This document shows positions 51,682 through 62,167 of a stretch of 64,000 nucleotides of DNA, in pieces. Every line of letters starts with the position of its first letter. The stretch's first letter is position 1. Under the pieces are notes generated by a model that saw only the letters and a list, made by a program, of their open reading frames with translations, made no database searches and was not told the origin of the DNA. Made by a program: the position numbers and the translations under genes. Source of the DNA: Clostridiales bacterium PH28_bin88 (GTDB lineage: Bacteria; Bacillota; PH28-bin88); contig LAKY01000055.1 in NCBI GenBank assembly GCA_000987045.1, positions 163,676-227,675 on the forward strand. The letters run 5' to 3'.

Positions 51682-53262
51682 TCAAATGCCGCCGAACCAA
51701 TTCTTCACCGCCATGATGTTGCCGTTCATGTCCTTTAAAGGTAGCGGTTGATCTCTTTTTTGCGTGAGCAAGGAGACCGCTACCAGCAGGAAGATGGAGA
51801 TGAGGAAAGCGGGAACCGAACCGATATAGACGGCGTCCCAGATAGCCCACTCGAAGTAGACCACGCCTTCCTGGATTACCCCGATGTTTGCCTCACTGGT
51901 GGCGGGAAGGTAGTAGAGGATAAAACCTATCCATGAAAGGAAACCGCCAAACAGGGCGGCCAAAGCCCCCGTCCGGTTGGCCTTTTTCCAGAAGTAACCC
52001 GCGATGTAAGGTGCGGCGAGGCCCACCAGGAGGATACTCCAGGCAATCACCATCAGGCGGTAGATGGTCTCCGCGTACAGGGCCAGCAGTAATGAGATGA
52101 CCGCTATCACCGGCACGGTAATCCGGGTGATCTTCAGTTTCTGGTCCTCAGTGGCGTTGGGTTTTAAATACTGGACGCCGTTGTACCCGATCACCGAGGC
52201 ACCGGCCAGGAGGGCGCTGTCCGCGCTGGACATCAGGGCGGCAACCATACCGGCGACAAAAATCGCCGCTGCCAATGGCGACAAGAAGTTCATCGCTAAC
52301 CACGGCAAGATCATTTCCGTATCGGGGACGGTCAGGTCAGGGTTGATGGAGAACATGGCGATACCGATGATAGCGGGAATTATTCCGATTACGACATAGA
52401 GAATTGCGGAAATGTATGATGCCCGGACGGCGGTCTTTTCATCCCTGGATGACAGCACGCGCTGCATCAGGTCCTGAGCTGGAATGCTGCCAACCCCGAT
52501 GGCCAGCCAGGCCCCAAGGTAATAAAACCACCCCGGCACCCCTGTGTACCCCAAGTACCCGGCCTCACCGGCAGGCGCCATGGCGAAGGCGGGTAACTCG
52601 GCCCAGTCACCTGCCGTGGCCAGGAACTCCTGCCAACCGCCCACGTGGGAGATAACGGCGGGAAGGAGGATCACCACTCCGATAGTGAGGATGATCATCT
52701 GGATCACGTCGGTAACGGTTACTGACCACATCCCTCCCAGGTAGGTGTACACGATGAGCACAAAGCACGAGATGATGATGCCCGCCCACAGCGGGACGCC
52801 CATGAAGATCTGGAGAATGGTGCCAAAGGCAACCAGCTGGGCGCCTACCCAGCCCATCTCGGCAATTGCCAAGACAACGGTAGCCAATAAGCCCATTGTT
52901 TTACCGTAGCGGATTTCAAAGAAATCCACCAGGGTGACGTACCCGCCGCGTCGCATCAGCCTTGCAAAGAATATACCGGTCAGGACAAGACAGAGGGCTG
53001 CTCCCCAGGGATCGAAGATGACTCCCTGGTTTCCGAACAGGTATGCGTTAGCGGCACCGCCCATCAGTGTTCCCGCGCAAAACCAGGTGGCAAACAGCGT
53101 ACCCACAGCATAGAACAAGTTCAGGCGGCGTCCCGCGACAATGTAGTCGGTTGTGTCAGTGATCTTCTTTGAGGACCACCAACCTACCCAAAGCATCCCG
53201 GCCATATAGACGGCTAACACCGCCACTACCCAACTGGTATACTGGTAATTTCCAAGTTCCAT
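51682..53262 (-). CDS. Sodium:solute symporter (SSS family)
   Basis: A 526-residue membrane protein with about 13 hydrophobic segments: DYIVAGRRLNLFYAVGTLFATWFCAGTLMGGAA near the start, EMGWVGAQLVAFGTILQIF, YTYLGGMWSVTVTDVIQM and SSADSALLAGASVIGYN. Family members import proline, pantothenate, carboxylates or choline-like compounds with sodium. In this operon it may import agmatine, putrescine, GABA or a related amine (inference). ATG with GGAGG upstream. Confidence 0.92.
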   Translation of the reverse strand: MELGNYQYTSWVVAVLAVYMAGMLWVGWWSSKKITDTTDYIVAGRRLNLFYAVGTLFATWFCAGTLMGGAANAYLFGNQGVIFDPWGAALCLVLTGIFFARLMRRGGYVTLVDFFEIRYGKTMGLLATVVLAIAEMGWVGAQLVAFGTILQIFMGVPLWAGIIISCFVLIVYTYLGGMWSVTVTDVIQMIILTIGVVILLPAVISHVGGWQEFLATAGDWAELPAFAMAPAGEAGYLGYTGVPGWFYYLGAWLAIGVGSIPAQDLMQRVLSSRDEKTAVRASYISAILYVVIGIIPAIIGIAMFSINPDLTVPDTEMILPWLAMNFLSPLAAAIFVAGMVAALMSSADSALLAGASVIGYNGVQYLKPNATEDQKLKITRITVPVIAVISLLLALYAETIYRLMVIAWSILLVGLAAPYIAGYFWKKANRTGALAALFGGFLSWIGFILYYLPATSEANIGVIQEGVVYFEWAIWDAVYIGSVPAFLISIFLLVAVSLLTQKRDQPLPLKDMNGNIMAVKNWFGGI

Positions 53263-53413
53263 ATAAAACCTCCTCCGAATACTTTTTAGAACCTTTTAAT
53301 GGTTATGACTGGGTCTCCATTTTGATTTCCAAATTTCGCCCGATTTGAAGCCGTTCACATAGTCACGTTCCTGCAATGTGTTGAATTTTGTTAATTACCC
53401 GACTTTTGGGCCT

Positions 53414-53455
53414 GCGGGGAGCCGGTAACTAAAGTCCGGCTCTGCGCCTCCCCGC
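53414..53455 (-). terminator. Nested stem-loop after the MoaD-like gene
   Basis: GCGGGGAG/CTCCCCGC encloses GCCGG/CCGGC. It begins five bases after the MoaD-like stop and lacks a T-run. Possible partial terminator between AOR2 genes and the symporter. The remaining bases to 53262 show nothing recognisable. Confidence 0.5.
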
Positions 53456-53459
53456 CCGT

Positions 53460-53699
53460 TCATCCCCCCGCCACCAGCGGATAGACAGATACCCGGTCGC
53501 CTTCGTGCAGCTTCTTCTCCAGGGATGCCTTACGCCCGTTAACCAGTACGAGACCGAGATGGTTTTCCGGAATGGACAGTTGTTTGAAGACGTCCCCAAG
53601 CGTGGTACCTTCCTGAATGTGCAGGGTAATCAGGCCGACAGAACTTACCAGGGCATAACGGGCCAGCGGACCTCTGAGTTCGACCTCTACCTTGGGCAA
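53460..53699 (-). CDS. MoaD/ThiS-type small sulfur-carrier protein
   Basis: A 79-residue ubiquitin-like protein ending in the essential Gly-Gly (SVYPLVAGG), with LRGPLARYA near the start and LVNGRKASLEKKLHEGDRVSVYP. MoaD-like proteins carry sulfur for the dithiolene of molybdo- and tungstopterin. Its place after AOR2 fits a dedicated role in tungsten cofactor supply. TTG start, with GGGTGA upstream. Confidence 0.88.
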   Translation of the reverse strand: MPKVEVELRGPLARYALVSSVGLITLHIQEGTTLGDVFKQLSIPENHLGLVLVNGRKASLEKKLHEGDRVSVYPLVAGG

Positions 53700-53719
53700 A
53701 AGACTTCACCCGCCTCTCT

Positions 53720-53850
53720 AAAAGCGCTGTGATAAACTTCGCATAGCTGCGTCAGCCGGGTCTGTCCGGCTGCTCACGTACGCAACCAGTACGCTCCGCG
53801 CCGTCCAGCCCCGCCTTCCTTGCTCTGCTGGTTTCTGACAGCGCTTTATA
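53720..53850. repeat. Inverted-repeat-bounded intergenic element
   Basis: AAAGCGCTGT (53721-53730) and its exact reverse complement ACAGCGCTTT (53838-53847) bound about 125 bp; a third ACAGCGCTT sits at 53883 next to the AOR2 stop. The inside is GC-rich with further short complementary stretches. It may be a REP/MITE-like element or a large hairpin. Confidence 0.4.
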
Positions 53851-53891
53851 CTACCGGGCAGGGCAAGGAACTAGGTTTTTTCACAGCGCTT

Positions 53892-55655
53892 CTAGGAGAT
53901 CCCGAGTTGCTCCAGCTTTTCCGGTATAGGCCTCCCCTTGTTGTCCCACCCTCGCAGGAAGTAATACTCATCGAGCATCCGGTGGAATTCCTCTTGGGGC
54001 ATTGCCTTTCCGGCGGTAGCCCCCGTCAACAACGGGTGTTTATGAATTCTCGGCGGGAGGGTGTCATCCTTTCTGTCAAACCCTTCCCGGATATTAAATT
54101 GGCGAGCCAGGTTAAAGATCCTTTCTCCGGCTTGCGTTAATTCGCCGGCAGTCACCTCTCGCCCCAGAACGCGACCGACCAATTTTGCCATAGTCTCAAA
54201 GGAGAGTGCCCAAAAATCGCAAAGGATCAAGGAGAACTTGGCCGCGTTGTAGTGCTGCAGGTCAACTACCAGCTGCGCCTTACCCTCGATGGTGAACGGA
54301 TCTCTTTGACCGTAAGCCTCTTCCGCTACCGGCCAGGCGCTCATGTGGCAGGCTCCCCGGGGCGCCGTGGCGTAAGCGAGTCCCATTCCCCAGGAGCCCC
54401 TGGGTTCGTAACCCGGGAATTCCAGCCCTTTCACGTGCATGGCAAAATCGCTGCCGCCCAGGTCTTCGGCAAGGGCTTTGACTCCTTTGGCCAGGTACGC
54501 CCCGATCCCTTCCCGCGCGGCGATGAGGTGAGGTACTTGCAGGTATGCCTCCACATCGCCAAATTTAAGACCGAAGTCGAACAATTTCTTTTCGGTCAAC
54601 TCCATGGCAAAAGCGGTAACGTTCCCTGTTGAGATGGTGTCCAGCCCCAGGTCGTCGCAGAGACGGTTAAACCGCGCCACCGCATCCAGGTCTCCGATAC
54701 CACAGTTGGAACCCGCCAGGGCCAGGGTCTCGTACTCCGGCCCCTCTAACGCCGACCCGTTGATGTTAAGGTAGTTGCCACAGCCCAGGCCGCAGCTTAA
54801 ACAGCCCTTTTTCCCCGCGCGTACCGCGCTTACCGCGGTTGACTTTAAGTTTTCGTAACTGTCAAAGTTACCGTCCTGGAAGTTGCGAGTGGGTAGAATT
54901 CCCGTAGATTGGGACAGTTCCACGATCATGGGAGTGCCGTCGGAGTAAGCCCAAAGGTTGGTGTCGGTCAGCACATCGTTCTTCAGGGCTTCCAGTGCGG
55001 CTGCCGCCAGCCCCTTCGGGTCGGCTGCCCTGACATCGCCGGTACCCTTGATGACGATGGCTTTCAGGTTCTTGCTTCCCATGACGGCCCCCACCCCACC
55101 GCGGCCGGCCTGGCGGTAAAGGTCCGAGGTGATACAGGCAAAGGGGACCTGGTTTTCGCCCGCGGGACCGATGGAAAGCACGCGTGCCTCATCGCCGTGA
55201 ATTTTCCGTAAGGAAAACTCGGTGGCATGGGTACCCATCCCCCGGTACGCCTCGGCGCTTTCCAGGGAAACATGGTCATCGTTGATATTCAGATAAACAG
55301 GAGAGTCAGACCGTCCTTCCAGGATCACCGCGTCGTACCCGGCATACTTTAACTCTCCCGCCGCGTGGCCTCCCACCGAACAATCCAGTACGGTACGGGT
55401 AGCAGGAGACTTGGTGATAATGGCCAACTTCCCGGAGCACGGGACCACTGTTCCCGTAAAGGGACCTGTCATTAAAATCAGTTTATTGGCCGGTGATAGG
55501 GGGTCCACACCGGGAGCCACTTCTTCGAACAGGTACTTGATACCCAGGCCCTTGCCCCCAAGGTACTGGGAAGCCCACTTCTGATTCAATGGTTCAAAGG
55601 ACACCTTTTTGCTGGTTAGGTTTACCCGTAAGACTCTTCCCTGGTAACCACTCAT
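53892..55655 (-). CDS. Aldehyde:ferredoxin oxidoreductase (tungsten type), AOR2
   Basis: A 587-residue AOR-family enzyme: GYQGRVLRVNLTSKKV, YLGGKGLGIKYLFEE, ITKSPATRTVLDCSVGG, AGRGGVGAVMGSKNLKAIVIKG, cluster cysteines in CLSCGLGC and a fourth in LILCDFW. It is distinct from AOR1. The ATG at 55655 overlaps the ferredoxin stop (ATGA) and has GGAGGTGG upstream. In one operon with agmatinase and putrescine aminotransferase, 4-aminobutyraldehyde is the likely substrate (inference), with electrons leaving through the polyferredoxin. Confidence 0.93.
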   Translation of the reverse strand: MSGYQGRVLRVNLTSKKVSFEPLNQKWASQYLGGKGLGIKYLFEEVAPGVDPLSPANKLILMTGPFTGTVVPCSGKLAIITKSPATRTVLDCSVGGHAAGELKYAGYDAVILEGRSDSPVYLNINDDHVSLESAEAYRGMGTHATEFSLRKIHGDEARVLSIGPAGENQVPFACITSDLYRQAGRGGVGAVMGSKNLKAIVIKGTGDVRAADPKGLAAAALEALKNDVLTDTNLWAYSDGTPMIVELSQSTGILPTRNFQDGNFDSYENLKSTAVSAVRAGKKGCLSCGLGCGNYLNINGSALEGPEYETLALAGSNCGIGDLDAVARFNRLCDDLGLDTISTGNVTAFAMELTEKKLFDFGLKFGDVEAYLQVPHLIAAREGIGAYLAKGVKALAEDLGGSDFAMHVKGLEFPGYEPRGSWGMGLAYATAPRGACHMSAWPVAEEAYGQRDPFTIEGKAQLVVDLQHYNAAKFSLILCDFWALSFETMAKLVGRVLGREVTAGELTQAGERIFNLARQFNIREGFDRKDDTLPPRIHKHPLLTGATAGKAMPQEEFHRMLDEYYFLRGWDNKGRPIPEKLEQLGIS

Positions 55656-56053
55656 TTTGACTCCACCTCCAGGGCCAGTGCTTGGTGGGGGCACCATGTC
55701 ACGCATTCAGGAGAACCCTGGCAGAGGTCACAAAGCCTCGGCACAAGGCTTTCATCCAGCCGGATAACCTGGCGCGGGCATGCTTCCGCACAGATCCCGC
55801 ACCCGGTACAATCCTCCCTGTTGACATTTAAGTACCCGTCCCTAAGGTTGATTGCGCCGGCGGGGCAGGCATCGACACACTTGAGACACATGTCGCAAAA
55901 CGATGCGCTAACCTTGAGCCCGTCCGGGGAATAATAGGAGTGAATGTTAAGCCTGGCTTTAACCGGATTAAACACTTCCTCTTTGTAGACAGAACAGGCC
56001 AACTGGCACAGCCGGCAACCAATACACCTGTCATCCTGAAAAGTTAACCCCAC
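55652..56053 (-). CDS. Four-cluster 4Fe-4S ferredoxin-type protein (AOR electron-transfer subunit)
   Basis: A 133-residue protein with sixteen cysteines in four groups: CIGCRLCQLAC, CDMCLKCVDACP, CTGCGICAEACP and CDLC...ECVTWCP, enough for four [4Fe-4S] clusters. GTG start with GAGGGTGG upstream. It overlaps the AOR2 start by four bases, so the two are translationally coupled and probably form a complex. Similar HycB-like partners accompany AORs in other anaerobes. Confidence 0.92.
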   Translation of the reverse strand: MGLTFQDDRCIGCRLCQLACSVYKEEVFNPVKARLNIHSYYSPDGLKVSASFCDMCLKCVDACPAGAINLRDGYLNVNREDCTGCGICAEACPRQVIRLDESLVPRLCDLCQGSPECVTWCPHQALALEVESK

Positions 56054-56115
56054 AAATTACCACCCTCCTTCCGCTTTTACCCTCCCCCGGTATCAAGGTC
56101 ACGTCCCTACAGCTT

Positions 56116-57513
<1,398 letters not shown>

Positions 57514-57532
57514 TCAAACCGCTGGGTAGCAA

Positions 57533-58402
57533 CTATGGGCAAAAGGCCAGAATCGCCTCGCGTACAATCTTGGCCGCCAGCAGGGCGGTGGTCTCCGCCA
57601 GGTCGTAGGCCGGGCTTACCTCAACCAGGTCAAATCCGACCACGTTCAGTTCCCCCAACAGGCAAACCGCCTCCAATATCTCCTTTGCGCCACACCCTCC
57701 CGGTTCAGGAGTCCCTGTACCCGGGGCAAAGGCGGGATCTACCACATCAATATCCAGCGTGACATATACCGGTTTGCCTCTAAGCCCTGGCAGCACCCGC
57801 CGCAGGGGTGCCAGGACGTCATCCTTAAAGAGGTTGGTCCTTTCCATGGCAAACTGGAACTCCTCCCGGCAGCCGGAGCGAATGCCGAACTGGTATACCT
57901 GTTTATCGGGGACCAGGCCCGCAATCAACCGCAGTACCGTGGCGTGGGATAAAGACTCGCCGTAGAACTGGTCCCGCAGGTCGGCGTGGGCGTCGAAGTG
58001 CAGCACCGCCAGGTCCGGGTATTTGCCGGCAAGGGCCTTCACCAGCGGGTAGCTTACCAGGTGCTCTCCTCCAAGGGCTAATGGGAACTTCCCGTCCGCG
58101 ACGATTTTTTTTGCTACCTCTTCAATAATGCTTAGACTGGATAACACGTTGCCGAAGGGCAGCACAACATCCCCTATGTCGTGGTACTTCTTTTCTTCCA
58201 AGTAACGATCCTGGGTTACACTGTAGGTCTCCAACCCCAGGGATGCCTTTCTGACATGCTGCGGCCCCGCCCGTGCGCCAGCCCGGAAGCTGACGGTAAA
58301 ATCCATGGGCAGGCCGAACACGATGGTGCCGGCGTCACGGTAGCTGCCCACCTGCCCCAGAAAACGCGGTTCCTGCAAGGTAATGTCCGCGAAAGGCTGC
58401 AA
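57533..58402 (-). CDS. speB: Agmatinase (arginase/agmatinase/ureohydrolase family)
   Basis: A manganese hydrolase of about 290 residues. Metal ligands appear in LALGGEHL, LHFDAHADLRD and TLDIDVVDPAFAPGTGTPEPGG. It would convert agmatine to putrescine and urea. The TTG at 58402 is chosen (GAGGGGG about eight bases upstream); a TTG at 58426 would add eight residues. It is the first gene of a minus-strand run continuing with PatA, ferredoxin, AOR2, MoaD-like and symporter genes, preceded by a sigma-54 promoter at 58503-58519. Confidence 0.9.
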   Translation of the reverse strand: MQPFADITLQEPRFLGQVGSYRDAGTIVFGLPMDFTVSFRAGARAGPQHVRKASLGLETYSVTQDRYLEEKKYHDIGDVVLPFGNVLSSLSIIEEVAKKIVADGKFPLALGGEHLVSYPLVKALAGKYPDLAVLHFDAHADLRDQFYGESLSHATVLRLIAGLVPDKQVYQFGIRSGCREEFQFAMERTNLFKDDVLAPLRRVLPGLRGKPVYVTLDIDVVDPAFAPGTGTPEPGGCGAKEILEAVCLLGELNVVGFDLVEVSPAYDLAETTALLAAKIVREAILAFCP

Positions 58403-58502
58403 AATACCATCCCCCTCTCTGAACAAAAGCGTAATCCTTACTGTTAACCCCCTTCATTGCTCCATACTGGCGTGAGCGGCCGCTCCCTCTTCCACAAGGT
58501 AT

Positions 58503-58519
58503 TGCAAACCCCGTGCCAA
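58503..58519 (-). promoter_or_regulatory. Sigma-54 promoter of the agmatinase operon
   Basis: The minus strand reads TTGGCAC-GGGGT-TTGCA, a perfect -24/-12 promoter about 100 bp before the agmatinase start. Confidence 0.87.
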
Positions 58520-58594
58520 ATATGCTGAACACTGGGAAAGTTAAGCCATTTCAGATATCAGGCTGTTTGTCAGGACATTTTTATTCCCAAAACC

Positions 58595-58610
58595 GTCTCA
58601 TCGATGAGAC
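58595..58610. promoter_or_regulatory. Perfect 16-bp palindrome, likely EBP3 site
   Basis: GTCTCATCGATGAGAC lies centred about 85 bp upstream of the agmatinase -24 element and 86 bp before the divergent activator gene EBP3. It differs from the ATGC-N6-GCAT site of the other sigma-54 promoters, which suggests that EBP3 binds it and may also regulate itself. Confidence 0.65.
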
Positions 58611-58695
58611 ACTGTATCAAGGAAAAGACACCCACGGAAGCAGGAACTTGTTAACGGGTATAGAAAATAGCGCTTAAAGGTGAGGGGGGATTGGC

Positions 58696-60465
58696 ATGTC
58701 CAGGCTAGGGGAAATCGCCGCTACCGTGCAGCAGGTGGCTGAAGCCATCTCTGCCGTACTGGAAGTGGAAACGGAGATCGTGGACGAAGAACTCACTATT
58801 GTTGCCGGGACCGGGAAATACCTCGAGTTGATCGGTACCAAGGATGACGAAGCCTACTGCAGCGATTCTCATTTCATCTATACTCGCGTGCTGAAGACCG
58901 GGCAGGCGTTTATCATCGAAGACCCAACCGACAAGATTTACGGCCCCACCCTTATCGGAGAGATAGGTGAAATATGCTGTCCCGTCAAGCTAGGTTCCGA
59001 AACCATCGGAGTAATGGGGCTTATTGCCTTCAACCCCCAGCAAAGGGCCCGGCTACTTGACAAGAAGGAGCAATTGATTAACTTCCTCCAGCGCATGGCC
59101 TTTCTGCTGGCCTCCAGGGTGTCAGAGAAGGAAGCCTACAATCAAGTGAACCTTACATCAAACCGGTTACGCGCCATAGTGGAGTCAATTCAAGAAGGGA
59201 TCGTGGCTGTGGACGCCGCCTGCCGGGTCACCCACTGTAACCGGGCGGCGGAAGTGATGATCGGCTTGCCCAAAGGGGAATTAATTGGCAAGGATTTGCG
59301 GGAAGTATGGAAGGATTCTCCCGTAGAGGAAGTCTTAAAGACGGGAGTGGGATACCAGGAAAAGGAGGAGTATTACTCCACGCCCCAGAAAAAAATGCAC
59401 CTGCTGGTCACCACCAACCCCATCAACGTGGACGGCAATGTAATGGGAGCAGTCGCTTCCTTCCGGAACATGGCGGATGTTCGCAGGTTGGCCTATAACC
59501 TGACAGAAATGACCCAACAATTCGGGTTCGACCAGATCAAGGGGGAAAGCCAGCAGCTTCTGGATGCCAAAGCCAAAGCCTACCGGGTCGCCCAGGGCAG
59601 TTCTACCATCCTGATTCTCGCCGAAAGCGGCACCGGTAAAGAGTTGTTTGCCCGGGCCATTCATTATGCCAGTCCCCGCCGGGATAAGCCGCTGGTTACC
59701 GTTAACTGCGGAGCCATACCAGAAACCTTGCTGGAAAGCGAGTTGTTCGGGTACGAGGAAGGGGCCTTCACCGGGGCCAGGAAGGGGGGCAGGGCCGGCA
59801 AATTTGAGCTGGCCGACGGCGGCACCATTTTCCTGGACGAGATAGGCGATCTTCCCCTTCACCTGCAGGTTAAACTGCTGCACGTCTTGCAGCGTCGGCA
59901 GGTGGAACGCATTAGTTCCAATAAGGTAACGCCGGTAGATGTGAGGGTAATCGCCGCCACCAACAAGAACCTGGAAGCGATGGTGCGTTCGAAGGAATTC
60001 AGGGAGGACCTCTACTACCGCCTGAGTGTCATTCCCCTCACCATTCCCCCCCTCAGGGAACGGCGGGAAGACATCAGCATTCTGATGCACTACTTCCTGG
60101 AAAAACACTCCACTCTCCAGGAAAAATGCATCAAGTCCTTTTCTCATGACGTTATCGACGCCTTCCTGGCGTATCAGTGGCCCGGTAACGTCCGGGAGTT
60201 GGAAAACGCAATAGAATACGCAGTAAACATGGAGGAGGGTGCAGTGATCTCGCTGAACAGTGTTCCTCCCAAGCTGAGAGCGAGAACAGGGTCTGGTGGT
60301 GGAGCGGGTCCCTTTACGTTAAAGGATCAATTGGAGCAGTATGAGCAAGAGTTGCTAATCAAGTACCGTGAAGGGAAACACTCCAAAACCCGTCTGGCTG
60401 AGGCCCTGGGAATCAGCCGGGCCACTCTCTACCGCAAGCTCAAGGAGTTGGACAAAAACCAGTAA
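58696..60465 (+). CDS. Sigma-54-dependent activator with GAF-like and PAS domains (EBP3)
   Basis: A 589-residue activator, one of only two plus-strand genes here. The N-terminal 150 residues form a GAF-like sensor ([37 protein letters not shown]). A PAS domain follows (about 160-260), then AAA+ with Walker A AESGTGKE, the sigma-54 loop GAFTGA and Walker [12 protein letters not shown], and a Fis-type helix-turn-helix ([19 protein letters not shown]). ATG has GAGGGGGG upstream. It is divergent from the agmatinase operon and is probably its activator, sensing an amine or aldehyde intermediate (inference). Confidence 0.92.
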   Translation: MSRLGEIAATVQQVAEAISAVLEVETEIVDEELTIVAGTGKYLELIGTKDDEAYCSDSHFIYTRVLKTGQAFIIEDPTDKIYGPTLIGEIGEICCPVKLGSETIGVMGLIAFNPQQRARLLDKKEQLINFLQRMAFLLASRVSEKEAYNQVNLTSNRLRAIVESIQEGIVAVDAACRVTHCNRAAEVMIGLPKGELIGKDLREVWKDSPVEEVLKTGVGYQEKEEYYSTPQKKMHLLVTTNPINVDGNVMGAVASFRNMADVRRLAYNLTEMTQQFGFDQIKGESQQLLDAKAKAYRVAQGSSTILILAESGTGKELFARAIHYASPRRDKPLVTVNCGAIPETLLESELFGYEEGAFTGARKGGRAGKFELADGGTIFLDEIGDLPLHLQVKLLHVLQRRQVERISSNKVTPVDVRVIAATNKNLEAMVRSKEFREDLYYRLSVIPLTIPPLRERREDISILMHYFLEKHSTLQEKCIKSFSHDVIDAFLAYQWPGNVRELENAIEYAVNMEEGAVISLNSVPPKLRARTGSGGGAGPFTLKDQLEQYEQELLIKYREGKHSKTRLAEALGISRATLYRKLKELDKNQ

Positions 60466-60495
60466 AAGAAACCGGGAGGGCATTACCCAACCCGG
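60464..60495 (-). terminator. Terminator between glutamate dehydrogenase and EBP3
   Basis: On the minus strand CCGGG and CCCGG close a hairpin followed by TTTCTTTT. It lies between convergent genes and fits the end of the glutamate dehydrogenase transcript. Confidence 0.55.
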
Positions 60496-60520
60496 CTTCA
60501 CAAGAGGATGGTAGAGAGCA

Positions 60521-61816
60521 TCAGGCAGGTTTAACTTCCATTTTCGCCACCTGAGAGGTGGTATTGCCCAGCCACCCGCGGACAGCCATGGCGTCGGCGA
60601 CCCGTTTGACCGCCACCATGTAGGCTGCCAGCCGCATGTCGATGTCTTTTCCCAGTTTCTTCATTGTCAAAACTTCCTGGAACCCTTTGACCATGATCGC
60701 TTCCAACCGCTCGTTGACTTCCTGTTCGGTCCAGTAATACCCCATGTTGTTCTGTACCCATTCGAAGTAGGACACGGTAACTCCACCGGCACTGGCAAGG
60801 ATATCGGGGATCAGGAACACGCCCTGCTGGGTAAGAACACGGTCGCCGTCGGGCGTCGTCGGCCCGTTGGCCGCCTCCGCCACTATTTTGGCCTTGACCT
60901 GGCTGGCTACACTGGCCGTAATTTGATTCTCCAGCGCCGCCGGCACAAGAATATCACATTCCATGGTGAGTAATTCCGCCGATGATACGGACTTTGTGCC
61001 GGGGTAACCCTTAACTGAACCCGTCTTCACCTTGTGCTCGCTGAGCCGGCCCGGGTCCATCCCGGCGGGGTTGTATGCTCCGCCGGTGGAGTCCACTACC
61101 GCCACTATACGGCATCCTTCCGCATGCAACAGCCTGGCCACGATGCTCCCGGCATTCCCAAAACCCTGAACAGCAACGGTTGCTCCTTTCAAGGAAAAGC
61201 CCAAGGTTTTAGCCGCCTCCCGGACCACAATACTACAACCGCGGGCGGTTGCCTCGTTGCGCCCTGCTGAGCCTCCTACCACCAGGGGTTTGCCGGTAAT
61301 CACGCCGAATTCGTTATAGCCCTTTAACTGGCTGAACTCGTCCATCATCCAGGCCATAATCTGCGGGTTGGTGTACACGTCCGGTGCAGGAATATCTTTT
61401 TCCGCTCCCACTACCTCAGCCACGGCCCTGATGTAACCCCGGCTCAGCCGCTCCAGTTCACCCCGGGAGAGTTCCTTGGGGTTGCAGGCTACGCCCCCCT
61501 TGCCCCCGCCGTAGGGAAGCCCAACTACCCCGCACTTGAAGGTCATCCACATGGCTAACGCCTTAACTTCATCCAGGGTAACATCCGGATGGAAGCGGAT
61601 CCCGCCCTTATACGGCCCCGGAGCATTGTTGTGCTGCGCCCGGTAGCCGGTAAAAACCTTGATGGACCCGTCGTCCATCTGCACCGGGATGACCACAGTC
61701 AGCACCTTCATGGGTTGTTTGAGGATCTCGTAAACCGCCGGGTGCATCCCCAGCCGGGTCACTGCCCGTTTAATTTCCTGCTGCGCGTTTTCAAACGGAT
61801 TAAGGTTACTGGCCAC
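60521..61816 (-). CDS. gdhA: Glutamate dehydrogenase (Glu/Leu/Phe/Val dehydrogenase family)
   Basis: A 431-residue enzyme with NAPGPYKGGIRFHPDV (glutamate-binding Lys), GLPYGGGKGGVACNP (catalytic Lys), PAPDVYTNPQIMAWMMDEF (catalytic Asp) and a nucleotide site VAVQGFGNAGSIVARLL. It oxidises glutamate to 2-oxoglutarate and ammonia. GTG at 61816 has GGGAGGA upstream. A sigma-54 promoter (61884-61900) ties it to the nearby transaminases: it would regenerate the 2-oxoglutarate that PatA and GabT consume. Confidence 0.93.
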   Translation of the reverse strand: MASNLNPFENAQQEIKRAVTRLGMHPAVYEILKQPMKVLTVVIPVQMDDGSIKVFTGYRAQHNNAPGPYKGGIRFHPDVTLDEVKALAMWMTFKCGVVGLPYGGGKGGVACNPKELSRGELERLSRGYIRAVAEVVGAEKDIPAPDVYTNPQIMAWMMDEFSQLKGYNEFGVITGKPLVVGGSAGRNEATARGCSIVVREAAKTLGFSLKGATVAVQGFGNAGSIVARLLHAEGCRIVAVVDSTGGAYNPAGMDPGRLSEHKVKTGSVKGYPGTKSVSSAELLTMECDILVPAALENQITASVASQVKAKIVAEAANGPTTPDGDRVLTQQGVFLIPDILASAGGVTVSYFEWVQNNMGYYWTEQEVNERLEAIMVKGFQEVLTMKKLGKDIDMRLAAYMVAVKRVADAMAVRGWLGNTTSQVAKMEVKPA

Positions 61817-61883
61817 TTTTAGTCCTCCCTTTCCCACCGGCCAAGCCGGTTTATTAATACATGGCACCCGTTACTACAATGTA

Positions 61884-61900
61884 CGCAATATACGTGCCAG
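61884..61900 (-). promoter_or_regulatory. Sigma-54 promoter of glutamate dehydrogenase
   Basis: The minus strand reads CTGGCAC-GTATA-TTGCG, with both -24 (TGGCAC) and -12 (TTGC) cores intact and N5 spacing. Leader about 55 bases. Confidence 0.8.
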
Positions 61901-62043
61901 GCCGGGCATCTTTACTGATGCCCTTAAAAATGAGGCTCTCCGGCTTAAAACCCTCTCCCCTCCGAATGCTTTGTGGCATTTACTGGGGGTTTCCACAAAT
62001 CGGCGCTATGTGCCGGGCATTGCGGGAACAGGAGTTAGTAAAA

Positions 62044-62079
62044 ATGCGCCCCCTCATTATCACTAATGCGGAGACGCAT
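62044..62079. promoter_or_regulatory. Enhancer site(s) upstream of glutamate dehydrogenase
   Basis: The perfect site 62066-62079 reads ATGC-GGAGAC-GCAT, centred about 173 bp from the -24 element. A one-mismatch partner, ATGC-GCCCCC-TCAT (62044-62057), starts 22 bp nearer, matching the pair spacing at other promoters. Confidence 0.6.
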
Positions 62080-62167
62080 GTTTGCTGGTATCTTGATGGA
62101 AAACCTATCATCGAGGGACACTTTCCCTTGCCAAACCCTTGTAACATAAACACTCTTTCCCTCGAGA

